From: Sphagnum magellanicum
Taxonomy: Eukaryota; Streptophyta; Sphagnopsida; Sphagnales; Sphagnaceae
DNA length: 64,000 nt
Direction of reading: 5' to 3'
NCBI GenBank assembly: GCA_021904315.1
Contig: CM038915.1
Location: 12,834,001 to 12,898,000, forward strand
Shown here: positions 26,464 to 37,203 of the stretch, piece after piece
How positions within the stretch are numbered: position 1 is the first letter of the stretch
How the letters are laid out: each line of letters starts with the position of its first letter
Translations under genes and position numbers: made by a program
The notes under the pieces: model-generated
The model's database searches: none
What the model saw: the letters and a program-made list of their open reading frames with translations, nothing else
What the model was told of the DNA's origin: nothing

Positions 26464-29400
26464 CTATCTGATGGAAGCAAGCCGTTGCAAAAGGAGATCA
26501 AAAAGGGGGTCCCGGTCGAGTAAGCTAAGACGAACAAACGCAGATGAAACTCCAAATGATGGCCCTTCACGTGTTGCAATACCATATTTGAGTAGTAGTT
26601 CACTACAATCTTGCCCATTTGTGCACTTGAGCCAAAGAAAAGCTGCCAAAACAAAACCCAAAAAAATAAACCCACCCAAACCAAACCAAACCAAACCCAA
26701 CCCAACCCAACCCAACCCAACACATTACATTAGACAAAACAAAAAAGAGACCAAGTTTCTCAAATTTGCTTCTGCAAGCAATTTTTTGTACATTTCAATG
26801 ATAGTCATATCATCTCTCTGAAGTACTTGCACCTGCCACCATGCTCTGGAATTGATCCCCCGAGGACGATCTGATCCTTGGGAAATAATATTATGGTCTG
26901 ATTGATGGCACGGGGCACGGCAAGAAAGCTGGAATTGGGGAAAAAATGAAAGGAAGTTGCATTCCATGCTTCTTTCAGGATCTCTACCAAATAAATTAAT
27001 GTACATACTTCCAAACCATATTTTTTCTCAATGAACTTGGGCACTTTAACAAATTTGTGTCTTCAATTGTTTGGGTTTCATCCATTTCAATGGTGAAATT
27101 AGACATGGTATAATTTTTACCATAGTTTTAACAATGTTGGGTTTCATCCATTCCAATGGTGAAATTAGATGTCGTGTAATAATGTTTAGCATAGTTTAAC
27201 AATGTTGGGTTTCATCCATCTCAACGGGAAATTAAATATTGATATGCGGTATAATGATTTTCCCTCCACAATTGGTGATAAGATAGATAGATAGATAGAT
27301 GTGTGTAAGAGATTAGGTTATAATACATACCTGGGTTAGGTCGAAAAGCTTTGCCTAAGAAGGTGCAAAATGCCTCATCATAAACTGGCAGGGTGAAAAG
27401 AGAGTTGCCTTCCAATACAGACACAATCCTTCTCCATCTCTCCTCCAAAAGTGCCTGGATGTAGTGAAAGAATGGCATCCTTGGAGGAGCATCAGAAGAC
27501 CCTGTTGGAATCCTTTCAATATCTACAAACCCAATCCTTTCAGCATTTACAGACCCAATTTGTGTGCTGCTGCAATCATGTCTAAGATGATCTTCTTCTT
27601 CTTCTTCTTTTTCTTCACCATGATGATTGACATGCTGCTTCATTTCTTGTTCCTGTTTTTTATAGCCATCGATGATGGTGCGGATCAGTGTAAAAGCTCG
27701 CCTTTGTGAATCTTGTGACACACCCAATGTGTTCACTCTGATATACTCAAACATCTTCATTGCAATTCTCTTGTCTTCCACAATCGCCCAACTGCAGCAG
27801 AAAAGTCATTCATGCCCACAAAGACTCCTCTTAGATAGATCACAGCTCTCAGCAGCTTCCATAAGCTTCAGCCTTCAAAGTACATTTAAGGTCTGGGACC
27901 ATGGCAGATTATGTCAATTTCTTGACCACATCATATGACATAATCTTCCGGTGATGATGATGATCAGACACTCACAATAGGGACTAAAATCTCTGTTGTA
28001 CATGAAACAACCCAAGACCTTAATGTCGTGGAATGGTCTCACCCTTGTGCATTATTTTGGGTGCATCACCTAGCTTGCTATAACAGGCTTGCTTGGCACC
28101 TTACTCAACATAATGGGCACAGACTTGACCTTTCCATGTAGTACAATTTTTCTTTTCAACATGTGCTTCAGGACAAAGGTAAGATCTTGCAGATTTCTTT
28201 CAGTATCCAAACCTTCAAGGAAAAACCAGATTGATCTAGGAAACTTGGCAGAGACAGCTTGTGTCAGGCTTCAGCACCAAATTCAGATAGTCTGTAACAT
28301 GAAAGGCTGACCAACCAATTAACCCTGTGCCTGTGCACGGGTGCACTGCAAAATGCAGAAAGAAGAATGGCAAAAAACAGAAGCACTGAAGCTAATCGGA
28401 TTGCAAAATGCCTAAAACAAGAAATTTGGCAAAAGACTTAGCACTGGAGCTTGGATTGCAAAATACTCAAAAGAAGGAATTGGTCCAAAGACTTAGCACT
28501 GGAGTTTGGATTGCAAAGCTTTTGCCAAAAAGAAGATTGGAAAAAGAAGCAATCACTGGAGCTTGGATTGCAAATTGCTAAAAAAGAAATTGGGCAAAAG
28601 ACTTAACACTGGAGCTTGGATTGCAAAAGTCCCAAAAAGAAGAAATTTGGTAAAAGACTTAGCACTGGAGCTTGGATTGCAAAAGTCCCAAAAAGAAGAA
28701 ATTTGGCAAAAGACTTAGCACTGCAGCTTAGATTGCAAAAGTCCTAAAAAGAAGAAATTTGGCAAAAGAGTTAGCACCAGAGCTTGGATTGCAAAACTTT
28801 GCCCAAAAGAAGAATAGCAAACTTGTTGAGCACTTAGAGAGGAGCAGCTTGGATTTGAGAGCTACTGCAAGATCTGAGAGCTGCCAAGTGTTGCTGTGAA
28901 CTTACCCAAGACGGGTACCTGCATGGCCTGTGATCTTGGAGAAAGTGAAGAGCATGAGAGGATTGTCAGCAGGAGCAGTGATGGGAGTGTACTGCGGCCA
29001 GTAGTATGCAAGGTCATGGATTGTAGAAGAAGAAGTAGAAGAAGAAGATCCCTGCTGTGGGCCTCCTCCTGCTGCACCACCTTCTTGATGATGAAGCACA
29101 GCTTGACAGATGCTCCCTTCTGGATTGCTGGGAGATGTCACTACCTCAATGAAAGAAGCAGCACGGTCATGATTTCTTCCTCCTCCTCCTCCTGCTGCAG
29201 CTACTTGCTGAAACTTGGTTGCATCTCCTGCCCATTTGTACTTGGCTGACTTTTGATAATCCACAGCTTCTGCGTACGACTGCAGTGCACAAGGAAAGTG
29301 AAGGTTCAGAAGCTAGTCCATGAGAAGCAGCTGGTCTAGTCCAGAGATTATTCATGCATGAGATCGATGATGAGACAGTACCGAATAGAATGGGACGGCA

Positions 29401-30242
29401 GACACGATCTTGATTGGATCAGACGTAGTGGGCGTCGAGTTCTCGGGAAGATTTGCAGCGAGGGCGTAGATGGCAGCTTGGAAGAGTTGAGTGGAACCCA
29501 CGCCCAGTAGAATGTAGCGGTCTTGTGTCACAGCGTTTCCCACCAGAGTGTGCAATTCGCGGATTGTGAGCTCCAGATGATGGTCCACGAACAGGAACGC
29601 GTTGTGTTTATGCGCGAAGTAGCTCATTCCTTGCCACGCCGGGATGACAGTGGTGGCTTGCGATCCAAGCGTGAGCCAGTAAGACTCGAAGATCGTCGGA
29701 TCCCCACTGCACACAGCACAACACAACAACAACAACAACCGACCGACCGACCGACCCACGGAGAATCCCATCAGTCCACCACCCATGATGTGCATTCGCA
29801 GCGGCAGACTGTAAGAGAAGCAATTGCGTAAGTTCTTCACGACAGACAGTAGTAGTAGTAGTGATCTGCTCTTGTTCCTCACATGGAAAGGTTGAGGATG
29901 CAGTTGGTTGCGAGCTCAGCGCATCGAGGACCCGTGAAGCAAGGATGGCAGTGGCAAGCTCCAATTCTTCTTCCCACCGCTTTCTTCTGCTGTTGCTGAT
30001 CCAACACCACAAAGTGCCCATTGCTGGAGCATTCTCGAGCGTGATCCAGGGCGGAAAACGAGACATAAGAGCTACCTTCAAGTACCGGCGCCGGCGCACA
30101 TGAAACACATGGGGAGTCGTCGTCGGCCTGCAGTACTACCGGCTCCTCCCAGGGGTCTCTTGAAAAGCTGGTAGTAAGTCTAGTGTTGTTGCAGAAAACA
30201 TTTGGGCTTGCTGCTGCACTGCGTGGTGATCGATGCAGCAAC

Positions 30243-30274
<32 letters not shown>

Positions 30275-30655
30275 ATGATTTGACAAGCTGCTGCACCTAA
30301 TTCCATGATCATCATGTTGCAGTGCTCGGTCTGGAGATAAGCTTAAGCATATGTAGTAGACGAGAGCGAGGTTGAGAGCGAGCGAAGCATGAAATGGTAA
30401 CCAGCTCAAGGGACAAGAGCTGCTGGAGGACAACTGTGACTGCGCGAGACCATGACTTTGTGCAACGTTGATGCGTTTCTTTCGTGATAGAAGCAGAACT
30501 GGAGCTGCTGCTGCTGCTGCTGCTGCTGCTGTTACTTTTGCAATGGGCCGGTGGTTTTCACCATTGTGGCACAGCTGCTGCTGCTGCTGCTGCTGTTGCT
30601 GCTGCAGTTGGTGGGTTGTTGCAGCAACCCGGCCTCCCCCGCGACTACCGCCCAT
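26464..30655 (-). CDS. TAR: TAA1/TAR-related (alliinase-family) tryptophan aminotransferase
   Basis: Five exons: 30,655-29,883, 29,706-29,382, 29,279-28,906, 27,791-27,331, 26,642-26,464. The borders are GT-AG, the phases match, and the model gives 703 codons plus TAG. The ATG is the first after an in-frame TAG. Residues 1-230 hold polyQ and polyA runs, a likely membrane anchor (about 86-106) and His/Gln tracts. Residues 209-252 are an EGF_alliinase domain (ACHCHPCFTGPRC). The PLP fold follows: GVGSTQLFQAAIY, TSPSNPEG, HDLAYYWPQY, the Schiff-base lysine K481 in SKITGHAGTRLGW, and R682 in FVRLSLLDRD. TAA1/TAR enzymes convert tryptophan to indole-3-pyruvate, the first step of auxin synthesis; EGF-bearing relatives can be alliinase-like, so the substrate is inferred. 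The protein is far longer than the roughly 390-440 residues usual for Arabidopsis TAA1 and TAR2, because of low-complexity inserts including a Glu/His-rich one at about 535-590. No disabling change is seen. Confidence 0.88.
27045..27260. repeat. Three-copy 66-68 bp tandem repeat in TAR intron 4
   Basis: The phrase TTGGGTTTCATCCAT...AATGGTGAAATTAGA recurs at 27,071, 27,137 and 27,205. The third copy is degraded. It lies inside the intron between TAR exons 4 and 5, which rules out coding sequence there. A (GATA)n tract follows at about 27,280-27,300. Confidence 0.8.
28388..28810. repeat. 56-bp minisatellite in TAR intron 3
   Basis: Units containing GGAGCTTGGATTGCAAAA and AAATTTGGCAAAAGACTTAG start at 28,388, 28,446, 28,501, 28,558, 28,611, 28,667, 28,723 and 28,779. 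The last four units are exactly 56 bp apart and nearly identical; the earlier ones vary from 53 to 58 bp. The array ends about 100 bp before TAR exon 3. Confidence 0.9.
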
Positions 30656-31130
30656 AACTTCTGGTTTAGTACTAGTCTAACAAGAGCTCTATGATGAAGA
30701 TCTGCATGTGACTTACCTACCCATTGAACACATTCATGGATTGTGGCGGAAGGGAGGGACCTCAACGTTGCAATGCAGCTACATCCACAGTCACTTGAAT
30801 TTCTTCTTCTTCTTCTTCTTCTCCTTCTTCTCCTTCTTCTTCTCCTTCTTATTCTGCAACCTTGGCAGCTCTCTCTCTCTCTCGGATGGATCTCTCACAA
30901 CAACTGATCTTTCACTACAACAAAAGAAAACATGATGGGCTTTGCATTCCAGTGCGAATCCATTTCACTAAATTCATATCATTCCAGCTGCTGCTGCTGC
31001 TACTACTACTACTACTACTACTACTACTTTGCAGTTTCTTTCACCACCCAATGCTGATGATCATGCACCAACCATGACATTACTTACTTACTTACTTGCA
31101 CCTTAACTGACTCATGATGCATTATGCTCT
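30656..31130 (-). promoter_or_regulatory. 5' flank of the TAR gene
   Basis: This is the sequence immediately upstream of the TAR start codon. It contains a CTT/CTC tract (30,800-30,850, so GAA-rich on the coding strand), a short CT run, and a CTG/CTA triplet tract near 30,988-31,027. Such GA-rich stretches are common in plant 5' UTRs and core promoters. No TATA box could be assigned with confidence. Confidence 0.35.
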
Positions 31131-31757
31131 AGTACTAGTCTAATAAGAGCTCAATCATTTTTTTTTCTTGAAGAAGCAAAGCAAGTGAGGAGCCTGGAGG
31201 GGGTCCAAGGTTTTGGATCTTGCCCCATTCATGAAATTGGAAAACTCTTGCAACTTTTGTTGTGCAATCTCTCACCAAAAAGTCAGGACTCAGGAATTGC
31301 ACCAGCTTGAAATCCACTAGTCTCCTCCCTTCCTTCCTCCCTTCCTCCCTCCCTCCCTCCATCCTTTGCTTCCTTCCTTCCCTTCCTTCCTTGGCTGTGA
31401 AACAGGATACCCAAGTTATAATAAGTAAGTTAACCCAGGAAAAGGAGGAGAGAGGGATTGGGGGGGTTAATTTCACCATCCATGGTAAAGTGATCTCACC
31501 TTGCCCAGCTGACTGGCTACATAAATTGAGGCCCATAAATAGACAGGTATAAAATCACATAGGTACACACACATTGTAATTTGCTAGCTAGATGGATATA
31601 TATAGAGAGAGATAGGTAGGTAAGTACATAGGTAGTAAAATAGGTAGATCCATACATACATACATACATACATACACACCTAAATATGTAGCTGCACCTC
31701 TTGGCTATCATCTAACTACTAGGGGGGTTTATCATGTAGACTAGAGTTATAGTTTGA

Positions 31758-31796
<39 letters not shown>

Positions 31797-32773
31797 AAGT
31801 ATAGGATTAGGCTAGGGGCTGTTTTTTAGCCTTTTTTTAGGGTGGGATTTTGTACACTTTATACTAAAAACTGGATGTATGTGAATTTTTAAATTCCTCA
31901 CTTGAAGAACAAAAGCCAACTGGGTTTCATTTCACCCAAATAAAAGCCTTTTCACTTTGGGATTACTGCCTGCCCAATTTTTTTGGTGGGCTTTTGTACA
32001 ATTTTTTTTACCAAAAGTACAGTTGGGACTAATTTAGTGGGTTGTCAATTCAGCATTGGGGAGTGTGGGTAGAAGAGGGTACCTAACCTACCAGTCTTTT
32101 TTTTTTTTTTCTGGTTAAATATCACCAGATTTTTACATTCAAAAAAAAAGAAAAAAGAAGACGTTGCTCCTTTAAAAGGGATTTAAAAGGAAAAATGACA
32201 TCAAATAGTCAGAAATCATATGTCCATGATCGTTATGTATTGGAATCGCTACATCTTCGATATCCTCACTACATCCATTGGCTTTCTTACTTAAGTCTCA
32301 TTTGCCTAGATTAGATTCTACCCTTGCACTCTTCATTAGGTTTTCATATTTTGATCCCCTGTGTTGTCAAAGTATATTATTTAGGTTTGGGCATTAGCTA
32401 GCTATTGTAGGCTTAAAGTTTAGGGTTAGAGCTTAAAATAGGTTATTTTACGCTTTTGCCTTTAGCCAAAGGTCAATAGTTAAAAACTAAAAAATAAAAG
32501 CGCCTCTACCAAAGAGACACCAAATCACAATTAGTTAGGAAGAGGCCAAATCATAAATAGTTTCTAGTTATCACATTATGTGCCCATAGCCATTGTGTAC
32601 ATTGTACATACATACATCCTCTATTATCTTGAACCCTAATACTTGCAGGTTGTAACTTGTGAGTTTTTAGCTTTCTCAATGCCCATATTCAAAACTTCGA
32701 ACCTCAACGCAACTTTATGGAATTTGCATAAAGTCTTTAATGGTGAACTTCAATTTTTTAACTTTGAACAAGA
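31131..32773. repeat. Spacer with several microsatellites
   Basis: The block holds a CTTCC/CTCC-rich tract at 31,321-31,395, TAGG/TACA words and (ACAT)n near 31,648-31,677, and (GA)n at 31,764-31,793. No exon or element was recognised; the remainder is AT-rich. Confidence 0.6.
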
Positions 32774-33090
32774 GGTTCAAAAATCAAATGTCAATCAATA
32801 TTCAAAGTGGAGGTTCAATGTTTTTGTCGAATATTCATAAAACAACAGGATAGGTTCAAAAATCAAACATTGATCAACATTCAAAGTGGAGGCTAAACAT
32901 CTTTGTTGAACATTCATGAAGCAATATGACAAGTTCAAGAATCGAACATTGATCAATGTTCAAAGTGGAGGGTCAACATCTTTGTTGAATATTCATGGAG
33001 CAATATAACAGGTTCAAGAATCAAATGACAATCAACATTCAAAGCAAAAGGTCAACATCTTTGTTAAATATTCATGAAGCAATATGGCGA
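32774..33090. repeat. 79-bp tandem array, four copies
   Basis: Copies beginning with variants of GGTTCAARAATCRAA start at 32,774, 32,853, 32,932 and 33,011, a constant 79-bp period. Each contains ATTCAAAGTGGAGG-like and TTTGTTGAATATTCATG-like words. The repeat is not a multiple of three and no frame stays open, so it is not a coding repeat. Confidence 0.85.
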
Positions 33091-33639
33091 CTACAAATGT
33101 TTATAATGTATCAATGAACTTGGAAGTTCCAACTTCCAATGGTGCTCACACTACTATTCAACAAGCAATAACACAACAAGTCCCAAGTTGTGAGTTTACA
33201 AAGTGCACTGAGCAAAGTAAGTTCACTTAAACCTTGAACCTTTGTAAGATATGTTGCATTGTAAGATGTAATGGTTGAAATTTGAAGTTTGTTTACTATT
33301 TAGATCAAGATTGTTTATAAAAATAAAGAATCAAGATTATGTGTATTGGGTTTTGGTTGCTTTAAGGTGTCCTATTGTTGTGATCAATTTGCACCCAAAA
33401 TTCAAATATTTTCAACTTTTCACATGTCTTAAGGGTATTGTTGGGTGCATAGTGCACATATGGGTGTAGGCCTTAAGGCATTATTGTCAACACATTCACA
33501 TTACACAAAAGTTTGACTATCAAGAGCATTTTCAAGTTTTGAGTTCTAATTTTGTTATGTTCATTATCAATGGTGATGTTGAAGTTGCCATCAAACTTTA
33601 AAGTTAAAGTTTTTTTTTTTTCAATTGTGATGCAACATC

Positions 33640-35150
33640 AACAAGGAAACTTTTACTACTACAAGCTTGGTGGCATCTTCTAATTCTTCTCTTCTTCCTC
33701 CACCTAAGTTCGGTACCCTTGAAACTTTAATTGGTTTGTCATTTAATTTGATGCAAGAACCTACACCCAAAAAGTTGTGAAAAGAATCATGATAACAAAA
33801 ATGGAAAGACATTTGGCCAACTAAGTTTGTTTGGGTAAATTTGAAGATTGCCAATGGGGTGCTTGTATCAATAAAGTGCACCATTTGTTCTACCATTGTA
33901 GGTGTGCCCAAGCCCATTGTTCCTAAATTGGACAAATTGAAGAAATACATGGCCTAAAGTGTCAAGTAAAAGATGACATGCTTCATAAAGGCTTGAGAAA
34001 AAGCTAGTTTTACCATGAAACAAATAATAAGCACTATCGCAACCTTGCCCTATTCAATGCTTAACATCCTAAATCTTTTTGTAATAAATTGGTAATGTTG
34101 AACTTGGGGATAATTGACATAAGGTTGTGTAATATTATGCTTCTTTCCATATTTTACAAAATGGCCAACCCACGTTGGAGTATGAATCTTTGAAACATTT
34201 GTTTGATTTTTTTTAAGTGAAAAAAATGTCCAAAAAACATTACACTCACACATTTGGGTGGGTGATGGGCGAACATATTCACTTGCAAGTTTTGAAAACA
34301 TTGAAAGCTAGCTATGATGAGAGCTCAATACCTTTCAATCACATGTGATGAAGTTACTTATATTGACAACTAACAATGGTTTTCTATAAATGTTTATGTG
34401 GTGAACAATTGAATGTAAATTCTATTGTTATTGTCCATTGTTCAAGTTGTGGGTGTGTTTGGTGTTGACAACTTAACAAAATGCATTATAGACTTTTGTT
34501 GAATGAAATGGTCAAGGTGAAAATAAAATTGTAGCAAGGCTTGTTGTTTTTGGATTTAAATGATGATGGTGCAAGTGGTACAAGGCACTAAATCTAATGT
34601 TATAGTCAAGATTTATAAATCTTGGGCTCTTTTAACTTAAATGTGCATTGTGTTTCTCATTGAGTTAATTTTAATGTGCAAACCCTATCTACTTTTATGT
34701 TGGTGCATTGACTAGAGGTATCGTTTGAATCTTTGTGCCAATATTTTTACAAGAGCCCCGAACATCATTTGGAACTCACAAAATTAATTAACATCGTGGA
34801 GACTAAAGATTTTGAACTAATAAAAAAGTTAAAACCATGTGGATTCCATGTTTAGCCTTGCAAAGAGGGTGATGGTAGAATATTTGACTATTTTGATGAA
34901 GATGGGCTGAAACACATGGTCATAAATTTTCAAATTGCAACCAACTTTGAACTTTTGATTGATTTGGATGTTTTATTGTTTTTATTTTCTATCCTCCACC
35001 TTTTAAAAGCAATGCATACACTTTTTGTATCACAAATTTAATTTTCTGTAGAGTGACGTGCATTTACATGCTATCAAGATGACATAAAAACAATGATTTT
35101 CCAAATTTGTGGCTAGATTTAGATTGTCAACTTGAAGAAGAAGACATCTA
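33640..35150 (+). mobile_element. Second decayed hAT-like (DUF4371-type) transposase
   Basis: Plus-strand frames with many stops show the same motif order as the copy near 16-18 kb. They are LEYESLKHLFDFF...KKHYTHTFGWVMGEHIH (34,160-34,280), then FYKSPEHHLELTKLINIVETKDFELIK (34,745-34,830). After these come a PLAKRVMAEY-like stretch and INFQIATNFELLIDLDVLLFLFSILHLLKAMHTLFV (34,925-35,030). No terminal repeats or target duplication were found. The copy is non-functional and more degraded than the first. Confidence 0.6.
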
Positions 35151-35905
35151 TAAAAAAAATTGCAACATATATACACTAAATATAGTAATGGACTTTTGAA
35201 GTTGAAAAATATGGACTAGTTTATTGTTTATGCCTTCATATACATGCATTTTTGTGCATGAATTTTATTTTTGATATATCATAGGGACTCAATGTATAAT
35301 ATGTTAAAATTAAAAGAACATATGTGCAAAAAAATTGCTAGAAAAAAATTAACCAAAAAAAAGTTATGGACCTTTGAATTGCCTAAAATGAGCCATATTT
35401 TCATAAGTCCATATCATAATCATTTTTGGGTGGATTTCAATTCTTATTTTCCTAACATGTACATTAAAGAATTGTTTAAAATGGTTATTCTTCATATGGA
35501 CTTTTTAATTCATTAACCACCATGTAATTCTCCATTAAATTAATGATATCAAAACATACTACTATTTTAACACTATTGTATGGACTTTTAAGGAATGAAA
35601 CATTTGCCAAAAATGAACCACTTTAAAGTGCATACACCTTCAAGACTCTCTAATGTTGTGAAAATTTGCAAAAAAATTATGTTCATGATTTCCCTCCTTT
35701 CAACATTTGTTTTGATCCTTGTGAATGTTGCAATGACAAATTGCACCACTAAAATTACAATGATCTCATGATTCGCCCATTAAAATTCATAAATGTTCAA
35801 GCGTTCCTGGACATTCAAAGCAACAACCATCTATTGCCATCATGCCCAAGCTTTCAATTCACAACTTTAAAAACCTAAATAAAATGGGATTTGAAAACAA
35901 AATGG

Positions 35906-37203
35906 GGGGTTGGCTTTTAGTCTTAAGGAAAAGGAATAGGTTAGGCAAACCACTAGATTGGATGGTTGCTACTTGGCAACCCATGAAAGTGAATGGTTAA
36001 ATATTAGTGAAACCTTTAAACCCCAAAGCGCCATAAAAACAAAGTTCTGAAATCTTAATAGTGTTGTTGTGAAAGAGCTTGTGGACATGTCATTTTTGCT
36101 AATGATGGACAACAGTTGGCCTTTTGGTGCAAGGTGTCACAACCCTACTTTGAAGGAGTGTGAAGATGAAACTCACACCCCCAACATTGGGACTTGGGAG
36201 TCCTCCGGAACTTTCGAAACTTCAAAGCTCGATTGTAGGGGTCAAAACACTTCACATCGATGTGTTTTTTATATCATTGAAAAGCTATCAAAGTGTAGAT
36301 GTCTAAAATGGGCTCGCATGGGCCATTTGGACATTTGTAGCACAAGTTATGGCAAAAAGAAAGGCGTAGAATCAAATTGACAATTTGACTCCCAACCACT
36401 AAAAGTTGGGAATCGACCCGACCCCGGTATGTGCAGGTGGAGTGCAACACACTGTTGGAAAGCTCTTGAAGAAACCTACAAGTTTGATTCAGACCTCATC
36501 CCAATCGGAGGTCTAAGTAAAAAGTTATGATCTCGCAAAGTCCCGGGAGTCTAGACCAAGACAATTTCGGAACTCCTCCTTGGGAGTCTCGAGACAAAAA
36601 GTCATTTGGATGTGGGAGCCACGGAGAGGCATAGAGTATATTATATGGGGGAAGGTGGTGATTTCCCCCAAGTCCGGGCCGTGGTGAGTCTTGTGAATCT
36701 AGAGTTGTCCGTGGTGAGTCTTGTGAATCTAGAGTTGTCCGTGGCTCATCTTAATAGCAAAGGTGTTCCAAAAAGTGACTAACTAACTTGTTGATTGGTT
36801 TGATGCAAGTTTGAGTAAGTAAATAAAGCTTGTCACTCTTCCTAGTCCCATCCCGGAGCTTCAGCACGCCCTTTTACCCCCTTCTAATGCTGAAAACTAG
36901 GAGTGTGCCCCGAGTTCCTCATAATTCCGTTGTTGAGTAACTTAAACCCAACTTGGGTTTAACTAGGAACTTGGGGGGTTGGCTTTTAGTCCTAAGGAAA
37001 AGGAGTAGGTTAGGCAAACCACTAGATTGGATGGTTGCTACTTGGCAACCCATGAAAATGAATGGTTAAATATTAGTGAAACCTTTAAACCCCAAAACGC
37101 CATAAAGGCAAAGTTCTAGAATCCTAATAGTGTTGTTGTGAAAGAGCTTGTGGACATGTCATTTTGGCCGATGATGGATGACAGTTGGCCTTTTGGTGCA
37201 AAA
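35906..37203. repeat. 230-bp direct repeat with 1066-bp period around a GC-richer core
   Basis: The segment at 35,906-36,135 (GGGGGGTTGGCTTTTAG...TTGGCCTTTTGGTGCA) recurs at 36,972-37,203 with only scattered differences. The intervening 0.84 kb is clearly richer in G, C and CpG than its surroundings and begins TGTCACAACCC, a common start for plant Ty3/gypsy LTRs. The pattern fits tandem or truncated LTR copies; no primer-binding site or coding domain was found to prove this. Confidence 0.6.
36675..36745. repeat. 30-bp tandem duplication
   Basis: CCGTGGTGAGTCTTGTGAAT followed by CTAGAGTTGT occurs twice in succession, with a third truncated start (CCGTGGCTCATCTT). It sits inside the GC-richer core between the 230-bp direct repeats. 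Confidence 0.85.

Noticed and set aside
26681..26720. GGGTT-like run as an interstitial telomere repeat
   Set aside because: The repeat unit is CCCAA/CCAAA, not the plant telomere TTTAGGG, and it forms the region before the last TAR acceptor.
26725..27006. Open frame downstream of TAR exon 4 (ending in LQRDDMTIIEMYKKLLAE) as the last TAR exon
   Set aside because: It resembles the C-terminus only loosely. The exon at 26,464-26,642 matches the family much better (FLWLKC, VRLSLLDRD) with correct phase, acceptor and stop, so this region is intron 4.
28506..28718. Repeat-encoded 70-codon ORF (KKKLGKR..., KVPKRRN...)
   Set aside because: It is a product of the 56-bp minisatellite in TAR intron 3, and the period is not a multiple of three.
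28388..28810. CRISPR-like array
   Set aside because: The units are contiguous without unique spacers and lie in an intron of a plant nuclear gene.
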